A stretch of 64,000 nucleotides of DNA from Microbulbifer sp. SAOS-129_SWC (lineage in GTDB: Bacteria > Pseudomonadota > Gammaproteobacteria > Pseudomonadales > Cellvibrionaceae): assembly GCF_039696035.1 (NCBI RefSeq), contig NZ_CP155567.1, positions 2,475,001-2,539,000 of the forward strand, read 5' to 3'. This document shows positions 1-8,097 of the stretch, piece after piece. Position numbers and translations under genes: made by a program. Every line of letters begins with the position of its first letter. Within the stretch, counting starts at the first letter, position 1. A model generated the notes under the pieces. The model made no database searches, had not been told where the DNA came from, and worked only from the letters and a program-made list of their open reading frames with translations.

Positions 1-1206
1 TTTGAGTCGCACCAGGTCTTCTTCCCCTTTGTGCAACAGTTTCTGCAATACCTCTGCGGTGTGCTCCCCCAACATCGGCGGCCCCTGCTCATACTCCAGT
101 GCTGTGTCGGAAAACACCACCGGATTGCGCACCGTTTTCACCTTGCCTGCCTGCGGATGCGGCTGTTCGACCACCATGCCGCGCGCCTGCACCTGCGGAT
201 CGGCGAAGACCTGATCCAGTGTGTTGATCGGGCCACAGGGTACGTGGGCGTCGCTGAGCTTTTCCAGCCACCAGGCAGACGGCTGCTCGCGGGTAGCAGC
301 CTCCACCAGCGGTACCAGTTGTTCGCGCGCGAGTACGCGCGCGGCGTTGGTGGCGTAGGCGGGGTTTTCCGCCAGCTCGCCGACACCGGCGATCGCGCAG
401 AACCGCTTGAACTGGTCGTCGTTACCGATCGCCAACATGAAGTAGCCATCGGCGGACGGCACTGCCTGATAGGGCACGATATTCGGGTGGCCGGTACCCT
501 GGCGCTCCGGGCTCTTGCCGGACTGCAGGAAATTCTGTGCCTGGTTGGCAAGCCAGGCCACCTGGGTGTCCAGCAGTGCCAGGTCGATATGCTGGCCGGT
601 ACCGGTTTCGTTGCGGTGCACGATGGCGGCGAGCACCGCGGAAACCGCGTACATTCCGGTCATCAGGTCCGCCACCGCCACCCCGACTTTCTGCGGGCCG
701 GCACCGGGCTGCCCCTCCGGTATGCCGGTGATGCTCATCAGCCCGCCCATGCCCTGGATCATGGCATCGTAGCCGGCGCGGTTTTTATACGGGCCTGTCT
801 GGCCGAAACCGGTAATCGAGCAGTAGACGATTCCGGGATTCACCGCTTTGATGCTGGCATAATCCAGGCCATATTTTTCCAGGCCGCCGACCTTGTAGTT
901 TTCCAGCACGATGTCGCACTTTGCCGCCAGCTCGCGGATCAGCGCCTGTCCCTCCGCGGTGGTGATATCCACGGTGATGGACTTCTTGCCGCGATTGGCA
1001 CTGAGGTAATAAGCGGCGTCGGTGGTATCGGCGCCGTCGCGATCTTTCAGGTAGGGAGGGCCCCAGTGGCGGGTATCGTCGCCGCGCTCGGGGCGTTCCA
1101 CCTTGATGACTTCAGCGCCGAAATCGGCGAACACCTGGCCGGCCCAGGGGCCCGCCAGGATGCGGCTCAGATCGAGCACTTTGAGATGCGAGAGTGGACC
1201 GGCCAT
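1..1206 (-). CDS. CaiB/BaiF (class III) CoA-transferase, GcdG-like, 3' end cut by window edge
   Basis: Transfers CoA between acyl-CoA thioesters and carboxylic acids in the cytoplasm. The reverse strand from the ATG at 1206 reads 402 codons without a stop, opening with MAGPLSHLKVLDLSRILAGP and a typical FADFGAEVIKVERP segment. The family's active-site aspartate is in the VAVADLMTGMYA segment. Class III enzymes are about 400 residues, so only a few C-terminal residues are missing. The N-terminus resembles the glutarate CoA-transferase GcdG, and a glutaryl-CoA dehydrogenase lies at 14.2 kb, so a role in glutarate/lysine catabolism is plausible but inferred. Substrate cannot be fixed from sequence. 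The overlapping plus-strand open frame is antisense. Confidence 0.9.
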   Translation of the reverse strand, partial: MAGPLSHLKVLDLSRILAGPWAGQVFADFGAEVIKVERPERGDDTRHWGPPYLKDRDGADTTDAAYYLSANRGKKSITVDITTAEGQALIRELAAKCDIVLENYKVGGLEKYGLDYASIKAVNPGIVYCSITGFGQTGPYKNRAGYDAMIQGMGGLMSITGIPEGQPGAGPQKVGVAVADLMTGMYAVSAVLAAIVHRNETGTGQHIDLALLDTQVAWLANQAQNFLQSGKSPERQGTGHPNIVPYQAVPSADGYFMLAIGNDDQFKRFCAIAGVGELAENPAYATNAARVLAREQLVPLVEAATREQPSAWWLEKLSDAHVPCGPINTLDQVFADPQVQARGMVVEQPHPQAGKVKTVRNPVVFSDTALEYEQGPPMLGEHTAEVLQKLLHKGEEDLVRLK

Positions 1207-1370
1207 AACTTCCTCTTCAATGACGCCACTGAAACAGCTCCCGGCACCGGCCGGGAGCGGCAAAAAACCCGCGCAGACTAACAGATTGGGGCCTGCCGCG
1301 ACCATCTTGGAGCGGCCGGCATTTCACCGTAAACTGCCGCCAAGTGATGAGAATAACAAGGAACCGCGCC

Positions 1371-1688
1371 ATGGCTGCCGGCGAACCGAAAACCTTCAAC
1401 CGCTTCAGCGACTTCTATCCCTTCTACCTGCAGGAACACCGCAATCTCACCTGCCGCCGCCTGCACTTTGTCGGCACCGGCCTGGTCATCGCGCTGGTGT
1501 TGATCGCACTGTTCAGCGGCAACTACCGCTGGTTGGCCGCGGTGCCGCTGGCCGGTTACGGCTTTGCCTGGGTGGGCCACTTTTTCTTCGAGCACAACCG
1601 CCCGGCCACATTCAAAAACCCCCTGTACAGCCTCTGGGGCGACTTCGTGATGTTCAAGGATATGCTGCTCGGACGCATCGAGCGCTGA
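1371..1688 (+). CDS. DUF962/Mpo1-like small membrane protein
   Basis: A 105-residue protein with the DUF962 pattern: FNRFSDFYPFYLQEHRN near the N-terminus, then a hydrophobic pair of helices (about residues 33-70) and WVGHFFFEHNRPATFKNP. In yeast Mpo1 this family is an Fe(II)-dependent dioxygenase acting in 2-hydroxy fatty acid alpha-oxidation; activity of the short bacterial members is not settled. The ATG at 1371 is chosen because AAGGA sits about 8 nt upstream; an in-frame ATG at 1344 has no good ribosome site. It is divergent from the CoA-transferase and convergent with phhR. Confidence 0.85.
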   Translation: MAAGEPKTFNRFSDFYPFYLQEHRNLTCRRLHFVGTGLVIALVLIALFSGNYRWLAAVPLAGYGFAWVGHFFFEHNRPATFKNPLYSLWGDFVMFKDMLLGRIER

Positions 1689-1719
1689 AGCCCCCCTCCT
1701 TGGCCCTCCCTGGCGCGCG

Positions 1720-3174
1720 TCAGGGTGCGGTTGTCGTGAGGCCGTGCCTGCGCAACTTGTTCGCCACCGCGGTATGGGAAATACCCAGCCGTTTGGCCAA
1801 CTCGCGCGTCGAGTGGCATTCCGCCAGCAACTCCTGCAGCAGCGCGCGCTCGACCCGCGCCATGATCTGCCGATAATCCAGCCCGCGACTCCACGCCTGC
1901 CACGGCGGCAGGGCCCGCGCGTCGAGTTCCGGCAGATCGAGCGGCTCGATCGATTCGCTGCCGCGGCGCCGGCAGCGCTGCCTCGCGGCCAACAGGTAAT
2001 CCCGCAAGCCGGCGAAATTGTCCGGCCAGTCGTGGCGCTCCATTTGCGCCAGCGCGTCCGCCGCCAGCGCCGGCGCCGCGCTGTCGCCGCACTCGCTGCG
2101 CAGCAGCGCGCCGGCGAAGCGCCCCAGCGCCGGGCGCATGGCGCGCAGCGGCGGCAGGTTCAGTACCAGAGTGGAAAACACCTGCAGCAGTGCCGGCACC
2201 AGGGACGCGCGCTGCGCCGCCGTGGCCACGGCGCGCAAGCCCGGCGGCAGCGACTGCAACGCCACTGCCAGCGCGCGCTGGGCACCGTCGTCCAGGCACT
2301 GCAGATCTTCGATCACCAGGGTGCCGCGCTGCGGCCAGTGCGCCGGCAACGAGAGTTCACTCCCGTCGCCGGTGGGCTGCAAGCGATAGCAGTCGCCCCC
2401 CGCCGCCAGTGGCGACAGGTAGTGCACCGCGGCGGCAAAGGTACTCTTGCCGCTGCCCTGCTCGCCACGAATCAGCAGCGGCGCGCCGAACGCCGCCATC
2501 TCCTGCAGCTGCAGGCAGCTCTCGCGGCGCAGGTCGAAATCCCACAGCGCCGCCACTGGTGGCGGCTCACTGAGGCTGCCGGCCACTTCACGGGGCTCCA
2601 GGGTCAACACCGCACCGGCCAGAGATTCCACGGCACCGGCGCCCTCCGCGGCCGACGCGGGAACCTCCGCCAGCGCAATCGGCGACCACTCCAGCTGGTA
2701 GCTGCGGCCGCGCACTTCGACCGGCATGCCATAGCGCGGCACGGCGAAATCCCGCAACAGCTCCGCCACCTGCAGTAGCGGCAGAAAACGCTGCAGCTGC
2801 AGGCCCGGCACGCGATCGAGATTGACGCCGAACGCGCGCGCAGCCGCCAGGTTGGCCGCCACCACGCGGCCCTCGCGATCCACCGACAGCACCGGCGATG
2901 CGACGTGGCGCAGCAGGATATCCAGCTCAAAGTGGCGCCGCTCCGACGGTATCAATGCGATGCGTCGCACGCGGCGCACGCCCGGCACCCGCGCCAGAGA
3001 TTTCTCGATCGCCTGGTACTGGGTGGTCAACATCGACGGCGCAGACAGGTAGACCTTGTCCCCGCTATCGCCACCCAGCTCGCCGGACGTCACGTTGATC
3101 CGAAAATCTGCAAATATCTGCATAATTTCATGCAAGATACCCACACGATTATCGCAAGTAATCTCTACCCTCAC
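1720..3174 (-). CDS. phhR: TyrR/PhhR-type regulator of aromatic amino acid metabolism
   Basis: Transcription factor sensing aromatic amino acids. Domain order: ACT domain (about residues 1-75), PAS (about 80-170), an AAA+ core with Walker A GEQGSGKS (237-244) and a Walker B-like LVIEDL, and a TyrR-type C-terminal helix-turn-helix (about 440-480, STRELAKRLGISHTAVANKL). No GAFTGA sigma-54 contact loop is visible, as in E. coli TyrR. At 484 residues it is slightly shorter than TyrR/PhhR (about 515). The start is a GTG preceded by AGGTGG. It is divergent from phhA, the same pairing as Pseudomonas phhR/phhA, and a perfect TyrR box lies 9 bp upstream of its start, so autoregulation and control of phhA are likely. 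Confidence 0.9.
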   Translation of the reverse strand: MRVEITCDNRVGILHEIMQIFADFRINVTSGELGGDSGDKVYLSAPSMLTTQYQAIEKSLARVPGVRRVRRIALIPSERRHFELDILLRHVASPVLSVDREGRVVAANLAAARAFGVNLDRVPGLQLQRFLPLLQVAELLRDFAVPRYGMPVEVRGRSYQLEWSPIALAEVPASAAEGAGAVESLAGAVLTLEPREVAGSLSEPPPVAALWDFDLRRESCLQLQEMAAFGAPLLIRGEQGSGKSTFAAAVHYLSPLAAGGDCYRLQPTGDGSELSLPAHWPQRGTLVIEDLQCLDDGAQRALAVALQSLPPGLRAVATAAQRASLVPALLQVFSTLVLNLPPLRAMRPALGRFAGALLRSECGDSAAPALAADALAQMERHDWPDNFAGLRDYLLAARQRCRRRGSESIEPLDLPELDARALPPWQAWSRGLDYRQIMARVERALLQELLAECHSTRELAKRLGISHTAVANKLRRHGLTTTAP

Positions 3175-3182
3175 CGGCCACC

Positions 3183-3200
3183 TGTAAACTTTTATTTACA
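3183..3200. promoter_or_regulatory. Perfect TyrR box in the phhR-phhA intergenic region
   Basis: TGTAAA-N6-TTTACA, the exact TyrR consensus palindrome (TGTAAACTTTTATTTACA). It lies 9 bp upstream of the phhR GTG start, abutting its ribosome binding region, and 163 bp upstream of phhA. This position fits tight autorepression of phhR, with activation or repression of phhA at a distance. Confidence 0.85.
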
Positions 3201-3363
3201 AAAAGTGTAGCTCGGGCGCCGCTGCGGCAGCAAGAGTGCCGTCATTAACCTCCCCAGCAACGCCGGCGCCGCCTAAAAATAGAGGCAAGCGATAACAACA
3301 AATGCCAGCAGGCGCCAGGCCCAGTGGCCGCGCCGGTACAGGCGACTACGCCCGGAGAGCACC

Positions 3364-4179
3364 ATGCAAGAAAAGACTGCCAAAAGCGCCAAGAAGCCCA
3401 GCAAGTATGTGGCCCGCGAGCCCGACGCGCAGGGCTTCATTCACTACAGCGAGCAGGAGCACCAGACCTGGCAGCACCTGATCGAGCGCCAGCTGCAGGT
3501 GGTGCCCGGACGCGCCTGTGACGAATACCTGCACGGCCTGGAACTGCTCGACCTGCCCCGTGACCGCATCCCGCAACTGGCCGAAATCAGCGACGTGCTG
3601 CGTCGCGAAACCGGCTGGGAAGTCGCGCGCGTTCCAGCGCTGATCGGCTTCGAGACTTTCTTCGGCCTGCTCGCCGATCGCAAGTTTCCGGTGGCCACCT
3701 TTATCCGCACCCCCGAGGAGTTCGACTACCTGCAGGAACCGGATATCTTTCACGAGATCTTCGGTCACTGCGCCATGCTGACCAACCCGGCATTTGCCAA
3801 CTTCACGCAGAAGTATGGCGAGCTCGGGCTCAAAGCCTCGCCCAAGGAGCGCGCCTATCTCGCCCGCCTCTACTGGTTTACGGTGGAGTTCGGCCTGCTG
3901 CAGACCGATGACGGCCTGCGCATCTACGGCGGCGGCATCCTGTCCTCACCGAAGGAAACCCTGTACGCACTGGGCAGCGAACCGGCCCGCTATGACTTCG
4001 ACGCGCTCGACGCGCTGCGCACCCCCTATCGCATCGATATCGTGCAGCCGATCTACTATGTGCTGCAGGACCTGCAGCAACTGCAGGAACTGACCGAAAT
4101 CGATCTGATGGCGCAGGTGCACAAGGCCATCGAGCTGGGCCTGTTCGAGCCGCGCTTCCCACCCAAAGACGCCGCCTGA
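3364..4179 (+). CDS. phhA: Phenylalanine 4-monooxygenase
   Basis: Hydroxylates phenylalanine to tyrosine with Fe(II) and tetrahydropterin. The 271-residue single-domain bacterial form carries the iron ligands H130 and H135 in the HEIFGHC motif and E175 in the WFTVEFGLL segment. The ATG at 3364 follows GGAGAG at 8 nt. It is divergent from phhR with a TyrR box between. The pterin-4a-carbinolamine dehydratase gene (phhB), which follows phhA in Pseudomonas, is not next to it; an Lrp regulator comes next instead. A GC-rich hairpin just downstream (4188-4204) may end transcription. Confidence 0.97.
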   Translation: MQEKTAKSAKKPSKYVAREPDAQGFIHYSEQEHQTWQHLIERQLQVVPGRACDEYLHGLELLDLPRDRIPQLAEISDVLRRETGWEVARVPALIGFETFFGLLADRKFPVATFIRTPEEFDYLQEPDIFHEIFGHCAMLTNPAFANFTQKYGELGLKASPKERAYLARLYWFTVEFGLLQTDDGLRIYGGGILSSPKETLYALGSEPARYDFDALDALRTPYRIDIVQPIYYVLQDLQQLQELTEIDLMAQVHKAIELGLFEPRFPPKDAA

Positions 4180-4187
4180 TAGCGTCG

Positions 4188-4204
4188 GCCCGCCAACGGC
4201 GGGC
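4188..4204 (+). terminator. GC-rich hairpin after phhA, possible terminator
   Basis: GCCCGCC-AAC-GGCGGGC, a 7-bp perfect stem 9 bp after the phhA stop. It is followed by TCCCTCCC rather than a T run, so intrinsic termination is uncertain. The rest of the 4180-4512 gap holds one copy of the CAGG(C/T)TG(C/T)TGAA motif (4238-4252) and no gene. Confidence 0.45.
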
Positions 4205-4237
4205 TCCCTCCCCGGGCGACCATCCGCGTCGCCCCGG

Positions 4238-4252
4238 CAGGTTGCTGAAAAA
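4238..4252. repeat. Copy of dispersed CAGGYTGYTGAAMAA motif
   Basis: CAGGTTGCTGAAAAA. The same degenerate 15-mer recurs in the intergenic spaces at 35418-35432 and once in each of the three tandem repeat units at 33.76, 33.93 and 34.09 kb. It is always intergenic in this window. Confidence 0.5.
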
Positions 4253-4512
4253 AGATTCTCAACCGCCTGCCTTCCAGAGCACCACCCCTATCGCCGGAGA
4301 AAATTCCACTACCGACGCCAACTTTGGGAGCCTATCGTTACAGTGGCATGCGGAGTGTGAGCCCAAGCATCCCGCTCGGGTCCATCGGCGGCAGGTCTCT
4401 CTCGGACCGCGCCAATCCGCAAAAAATGGCCGGGGTATTTTGTTGCCAACGATGGCACCGGAAAGCCACCGTGAGAGACTTATTCCGGCAAAATTGGGAG
4501 CTTTGTAGAATC

Positions 4513-4983
4513 ATGTCCTCACTAGACGCAATTGATCGACAACTTCTTGCCATTCTACAGTCAGATGTTAGCCTCTCCATCGAAGAGCTCGCCGAGCGCG
4601 TGGGACTGACGAAAACGCCCTGCTGGCGCCGGGTGCAGAAACTCGAGAAAAGCGGCATCATCCGTCGCAAGGTGGCGCTGCTCAATGCGGAAATCCTGGG
4701 GCTCCCGGTTTCGGTGTTTGCCCAGGTAAAGACCGATCAGCACACCGCGGAATGGGCCGAAACCTTTGCCCGGCAGATGGCGGATATGCCAGAGGTGGTG
4801 GATTGTTACCGCATGGCCGGAGACTACGACTACCTGCTGCGCGTCGTGGTCAGCGATATCGGCGCTTACGACCGCTTCTATAAAGAACTGATCCGCCATG
4901 TCGGTATCAGCGATATTGTTTCGAACTTCGCCATGGAGCAGATCAAGAGCACTACGGAGCTGCCGATCCCCAGCGGCGAATAA
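4513..4983 (+). CDS. Lrp/AsnC family transcriptional regulator
   Basis: A 156-residue Lrp/AsnC protein. The N-terminal winged HTH (about 1-60, LDAIDRQLLAILQSDVSLSIEELAERVGL) is followed by the RAM/ACT-like effector domain with MPEVVDCYRMAGDYDYLLRVVV. Such regulators usually sense an amino acid and control a neighbouring catabolic gene. Here the neighbour is the class-V PLP enzyme 143 bp downstream on the same strand, with a long inverted repeat between them. The ATG at 4513 is used because homologues start at this MSSLDxIDRxLL point; its ribosome site (GGGAG, 12 nt away) is weak. Confidence 0.9.
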   Translation: MSSLDAIDRQLLAILQSDVSLSIEELAERVGLTKTPCWRRVQKLEKSGIIRRKVALLNAEILGLPVSVFAQVKTDQHTAEWAETFARQMADMPEVVDCYRMAGDYDYLLRVVVSDIGAYDRFYKELIRHVGISDIVSNFAMEQIKSTTELPIPSGE

Positions 4984-5011
4984 CGCGCACAGGACGCACA
5001 GGGAAATTTAC

Positions 5012-5075
5012 CGCAGCAGCGGTCGTTTCCCGCAATGACGCCAATTGGCGATTGCGGGAAACGACCGCTTCTGCG
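5012..5075. repeat. 64-bp near-perfect inverted repeat between the Lrp regulator and the class-V enzyme
   Basis: Arms 5012-5036 and 5051-5075 are reverse complements over 25 bp with a single mismatch (core GCGGTCGTTTCCCGCAAT). The 14-bp centre contains its own palindrome, CGCCAATTGGCG (5039-5050). There is no T run for a terminator. It ends 51 bp before the aminotransferase start, so it could be a regulator binding site, a leader hairpin or a palindromic repeat element. Confidence 0.8.
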
Positions 5076-5126
5076 TTGTATAGGCGAAAACACAATAACA
5101 ACCAGATGTAGAGACTTGAGGTAAAC

Positions 5127-6752
5127 ATGACCTGTAACGAATCCCTGCTCACGCAAATTCGCACCAGTGTGATCGGCGAACGCATGGCACTGGCCACTCC
5201 CTTCGGTACCCGGCCACTGGTCTATGCCGACTACACCGCCTCCGGCCGCGGACTGACCTTTATCGAAGACAGCATTCGCGATCAGGTGCTGCCCTGGTAC
5301 GCCAACACCCACACCGAAACTTCCGCTACCGGCCGCCAGACCACCGCGTTCCGCGAACAGGCGCGCGCCGCCATTCGCCGTTCGGTCAACGCTGGCGACG
5401 ATCACGCGGTAATTTTCTGTGGCGCCGGTGCCACCGCCGCCATCAACCGCCTGGTCGACAGCCTCGGCCTGCGCGCTGCACATTTCGAGCGCTTCGGCGC
5501 CGACCCGGCAAAGCTGCCGCAGGACCAGCGGCCGGTCGTCTTTATCGGCCCCTACGAACACCATTCCAACGACCTGCCCTGGCGCGAGTCTATTGCGGAC
5601 GTGGTGACAATTCCGCAAAACGACGCCGGCGGTGTCGACCTGCAGGCGCTGGAAGAGGCGCTGGAACTCTACAGCCAGCGCCCACTGAAAATCGGCAGCT
5701 TCTCCGCCGCCTCCAATGTCACCGGCATTCGCACCGATGTGGATGCGGTCACCGCCCAGCTGCACCGCCACGGCGCGCTGTCGTTCTGGGATTACGCCGC
5801 GGCAGCGCCCTATGTGGCCATTGATGTCAACGGCGATGGCGACAGCACCCGCAAGGACGCGCTGTTTATCTCCCCGCACAAATTTGTCGGCGGTCCGGGC
5901 ACGCCGGGGATCCTGATTGTGCGAAAGTCCCTGCTGCCCAAAGAGCAACCGGCAGTGCCCGGCGGCGGTACCGTGTCCTGGGTGGGACCGGACAAACACA
6001 CCTACCTGCCCGCGGGCGAACGCCGCGAGGAGGCCGGCACGCCGGCCATCGTTGAATCGGTGCGCGCCGGACTGGTGTTCGCGCTGAAGGATCGCGTCGG
6101 CGCCGAGACCATCGAGAGACGCGAGACACAGTGGCTCGAGCGTGCCTTTGCGCGCTGGCGCGACAACGCCAATATCGAGATTCTGGGCGGTACCGAATTG
6201 CCGCGGGTCAGCATTGTCTCCATGCACATCCTCAGGGAAGGCAAACCCCTGCACCACGGCTTTGTCGTCGCGCTGCTGAACGACCTGTTCGGTATTCAGG
6301 TGCGCGGCGGCTGCTCCTGCGCCGGGCCCTACGGCCACTCACTACTGCACCTGACGCCGGAGTTGAGCGAAGCGCTGGAACAGGTGGTTAGCGAGGGCGA
6401 GAGCCTGTTGAAGCCGGGCTGGGTGCGCCTGAATTTCAACTATTTCCTCGACGAGGAAACCGTCGACTACCTGATTGAGGCGATGGAGATCATCGCCGAA
6501 CACGGTTACCGGCTGCTGCCCTATTACCAGTACGACGCCCCGGCTGGCGTGTGGCGCTACCAGGGCCAGAGCGGGGACGCTGTACTGCCGCTGTCACTGG
6601 ATGCCAACTCAGGCGCACCACGCACCGTCGACACGCCGCTGGCAAGGTTCCTCGAACAGGCGCGCGAGATACTGGAACAGCCCAGTGGCGAGTTCTGCGC
6701 GCAACCGATTCTGTCACCGCAGGCGGAGAACCTGCGCTGGTTTAATCTGTAA
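5127..6752 (+). CDS. Class-V aminotransferase / cysteine desulfurase-like PLP enzyme
   Basis: Large (541 residues) fold-type I PLP enzyme of the class-V family. Visible features are the phosphate-binding GAGATAAINRLVDSL segment, the PLP lysine in SPHKF (K252), and a cysteine-rich loop RGGCSCAGPYGH (C396, C398) placed where cysteine desulfurases carry their catalytic Cys. Typical cysteine desulfurases are about 400 residues; this one has about 130 extra C-terminal residues. The presence of the active-site-like Cys suggests Cys or selenocysteine lyase-type chemistry, but the substrate is unknown. The upstream Lrp gene suggests amino-acid-responsive control. Confidence 0.85.
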   Translation: MTCNESLLTQIRTSVIGERMALATPFGTRPLVYADYTASGRGLTFIEDSIRDQVLPWYANTHTETSATGRQTTAFREQARAAIRRSVNAGDDHAVIFCGAGATAAINRLVDSLGLRAAHFERFGADPAKLPQDQRPVVFIGPYEHHSNDLPWRESIADVVTIPQNDAGGVDLQALEEALELYSQRPLKIGSFSAASNVTGIRTDVDAVTAQLHRHGALSFWDYAAAAPYVAIDVNGDGDSTRKDALFISPHKFVGGPGTPGILIVRKSLLPKEQPAVPGGGTVSWVGPDKHTYLPAGERREEAGTPAIVESVRAGLVFALKDRVGAETIERRETQWLERAFARWRDNANIEILGGTELPRVSIVSMHILREGKPLHHGFVVALLNDLFGIQVRGGCSCAGPYGHSLLHLTPELSEALEQVVSEGESLLKPGWVRLNFNYFLDEETVDYLIEAMEIIAEHGYRLLPYYQYDAPAGVWRYQGQSGDAVLPLSLDANSGAPRTVDTPLARFLEQAREILEQPSGEFCAQPILSPQAENLRWFNL

Positions 6753-6803
6753 CGCGCATTTGCACGTGATACGCGTGTAGACCACCAGGCAACGCTGCGC
6801 CAT

Positions 6804-6843
6804 CGGCCGCAGGGGTGAACCAATGGGTCCGTCCCTGCGGCCG
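6804..6843. repeat. REP-like palindrome with 11-bp arms
   Basis: CGGCCGCAGGG (6804-6814) pairs perfectly with CCCTGCGGCCG (6833-6843) around an 18-nt loop. It lies between the class-V enzyme and the antiporter. It may act as a terminator for the former but has no T run. Similar GCGGCC-containing palindromes occur at 30268 and 32198. Confidence 0.6.
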
Positions 6844-6909
6844 CCCCTATTCCCGCTGCACTACCATCTATGGATAATGGGACTCAAACCCACGTAGCAA
6901 GGATGTCCG

Positions 6910-8079
6910 GTGGTGGAAACCTCTCTGTTCCAGTCGTTTTTCCTGATCTTCAGCGGCGCCGCCATTGTCGCCTCGCTGGCGCTGTTCGGGCGCCAGCCGC
7001 TGCTGGTGGCGTATATCGCGCTGGGTATACTACTGGGCCCTTCGGGCGCGGGCGTGATCAATAATGTGAGCCTGCTGGCGGACATGTCCAATGTCGGCAT
7101 CATCTTCCTGTTGTTCCTGCTCGGCCTCGACATGCAGCCACAGGCGCTGTTGTCGGTGTTGCGCAAAGCCACTTTTGTCGGCCTGATCAGCTGCGCAATC
7201 TTCCTCGGGCTGGGTTTTGCCATCGGCCAGCTGTTCGGCTTCACCCGCATCGAGTCGTGGGTGATCGGCATGGCCATGATGTTCTCCAGTACCATCATCG
7301 GCATCAAGCTGCTGCCCACCACCGTGCTGCACCACAAACATCTGGGCGAGCTGATGGTGGGCCTGCTGCTGTTTCAGGATTTTGTCGCTATCACCTGCCT
7401 GATGATCCTGCTGTCCGGCAGTACCGGCGAGGTGGACCTGGCGCAGCTGGGGCTGTCGTTTGCCGCACTGCCGCTGCTGGTTGGTTGCGCCTGGGTGGTG
7501 GTGAAATATGTGCTGCTACCCCTGTTTACCCGCTTCGACCGCTTTCACGAGTACGTTTTCCTGCTGGCGCTGGGCTGGTGTATGGGGCTTGCCGAACTGG
7601 CCGAGGTACTGGGGCTGTCGCGGGAGATCGGCGCCTTTATTGCCGGTATTACCCTGGCCACCAGCCCCATCTCCCAGTACATCGCGCTGAGCCTGAAACC
7701 GTTGCGGGACTTTTTCCTGATCCTGTTTTTCTTCAGTATCGGCGCCCAGTTCCATCTGGATATGCTGCCGCGCATTGCACTGCCGGCGCTGGTCACCGCC
7801 GCCGCGGTACTACTGGTCAAGCCCGCGGTGTTCCGCTACCTGCTCGGCAACCAGAGCGAACACACGGTGCTGGCCTGGGATATCGGATTCCGCCTGGGAC
7901 AGATCAGTGAATTCTCGTTGCTGATCGCGTTTCTGTCGTTCAACCAGAAGCTGATCGGCATCGAGGCCTCGCACCTGATCCAGGCGACGGCGATTCTGAC
8001 CTTCTTGGTATCGTCGTATATCGTGGTGCTGAACTTCCCCAACCCGATCGCGATCAAGGATCACCTGCGGCGCGATTGA
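6910..8079 (+). CDS. CPA2-family monovalent cation:proton antiporter
   Basis: Integral inner-membrane Na+/H+-exchanger-domain protein (389 residues, about 12 hydrophobic segments). It shows the family's LLFLLGLDMQPQALL and FSSTIIGIKLLP segments, and GAFIAGITLATSPI near TM8-9. It ends after the transporter domain, with no RCK/TrkA-N domain, so it is shorter than KefB/KefC. Likely K+/H+ or Na+/H+ exchange. The GTG at 6910 follows AAGGA; a second GTG immediately follows. It is convergent with the RND operon, 18 bp away. Confidence 0.88.
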   Translation: MVETSLFQSFFLIFSGAAIVASLALFGRQPLLVAYIALGILLGPSGAGVINNVSLLADMSNVGIIFLLFLLGLDMQPQALLSVLRKATFVGLISCAIFLGLGFAIGQLFGFTRIESWVIGMAMMFSSTIIGIKLLPTTVLHHKHLGELMVGLLLFQDFVAITCLMILLSGSTGEVDLAQLGLSFAALPLLVGCAWVVVKYVLLPLFTRFDRFHEYVFLLALGWCMGLAELAEVLGLSREIGAFIAGITLATSPISQYIALSLKPLRDFFLILFFFSIGAQFHLDMLPRIALPALVTAAAVLLVKPAVFRYLLGNQSEHTVLAWDIGFRLGQISEFSLLIAFLSFNQKLIGIEASHLIQATAILTFLVSSYIVVLNFPNPIAIKDHLRRD

Positions 8080-8097
8080 TACGCCCGCGGCGCGCGG

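Noticed and set aside
31..1281. A 416-codon plus-strand open frame
   Set aside because: It lies antisense to the CaiB-type CoA-transferase, which has clear family motifs. High GC in this genome leaves long open frames opposite real genes.
4878..6338. A 486-codon minus-strand open frame
   Set aside because: Antisense to the class-V PLP enzyme; its translation is compositionally odd and has no motifs.
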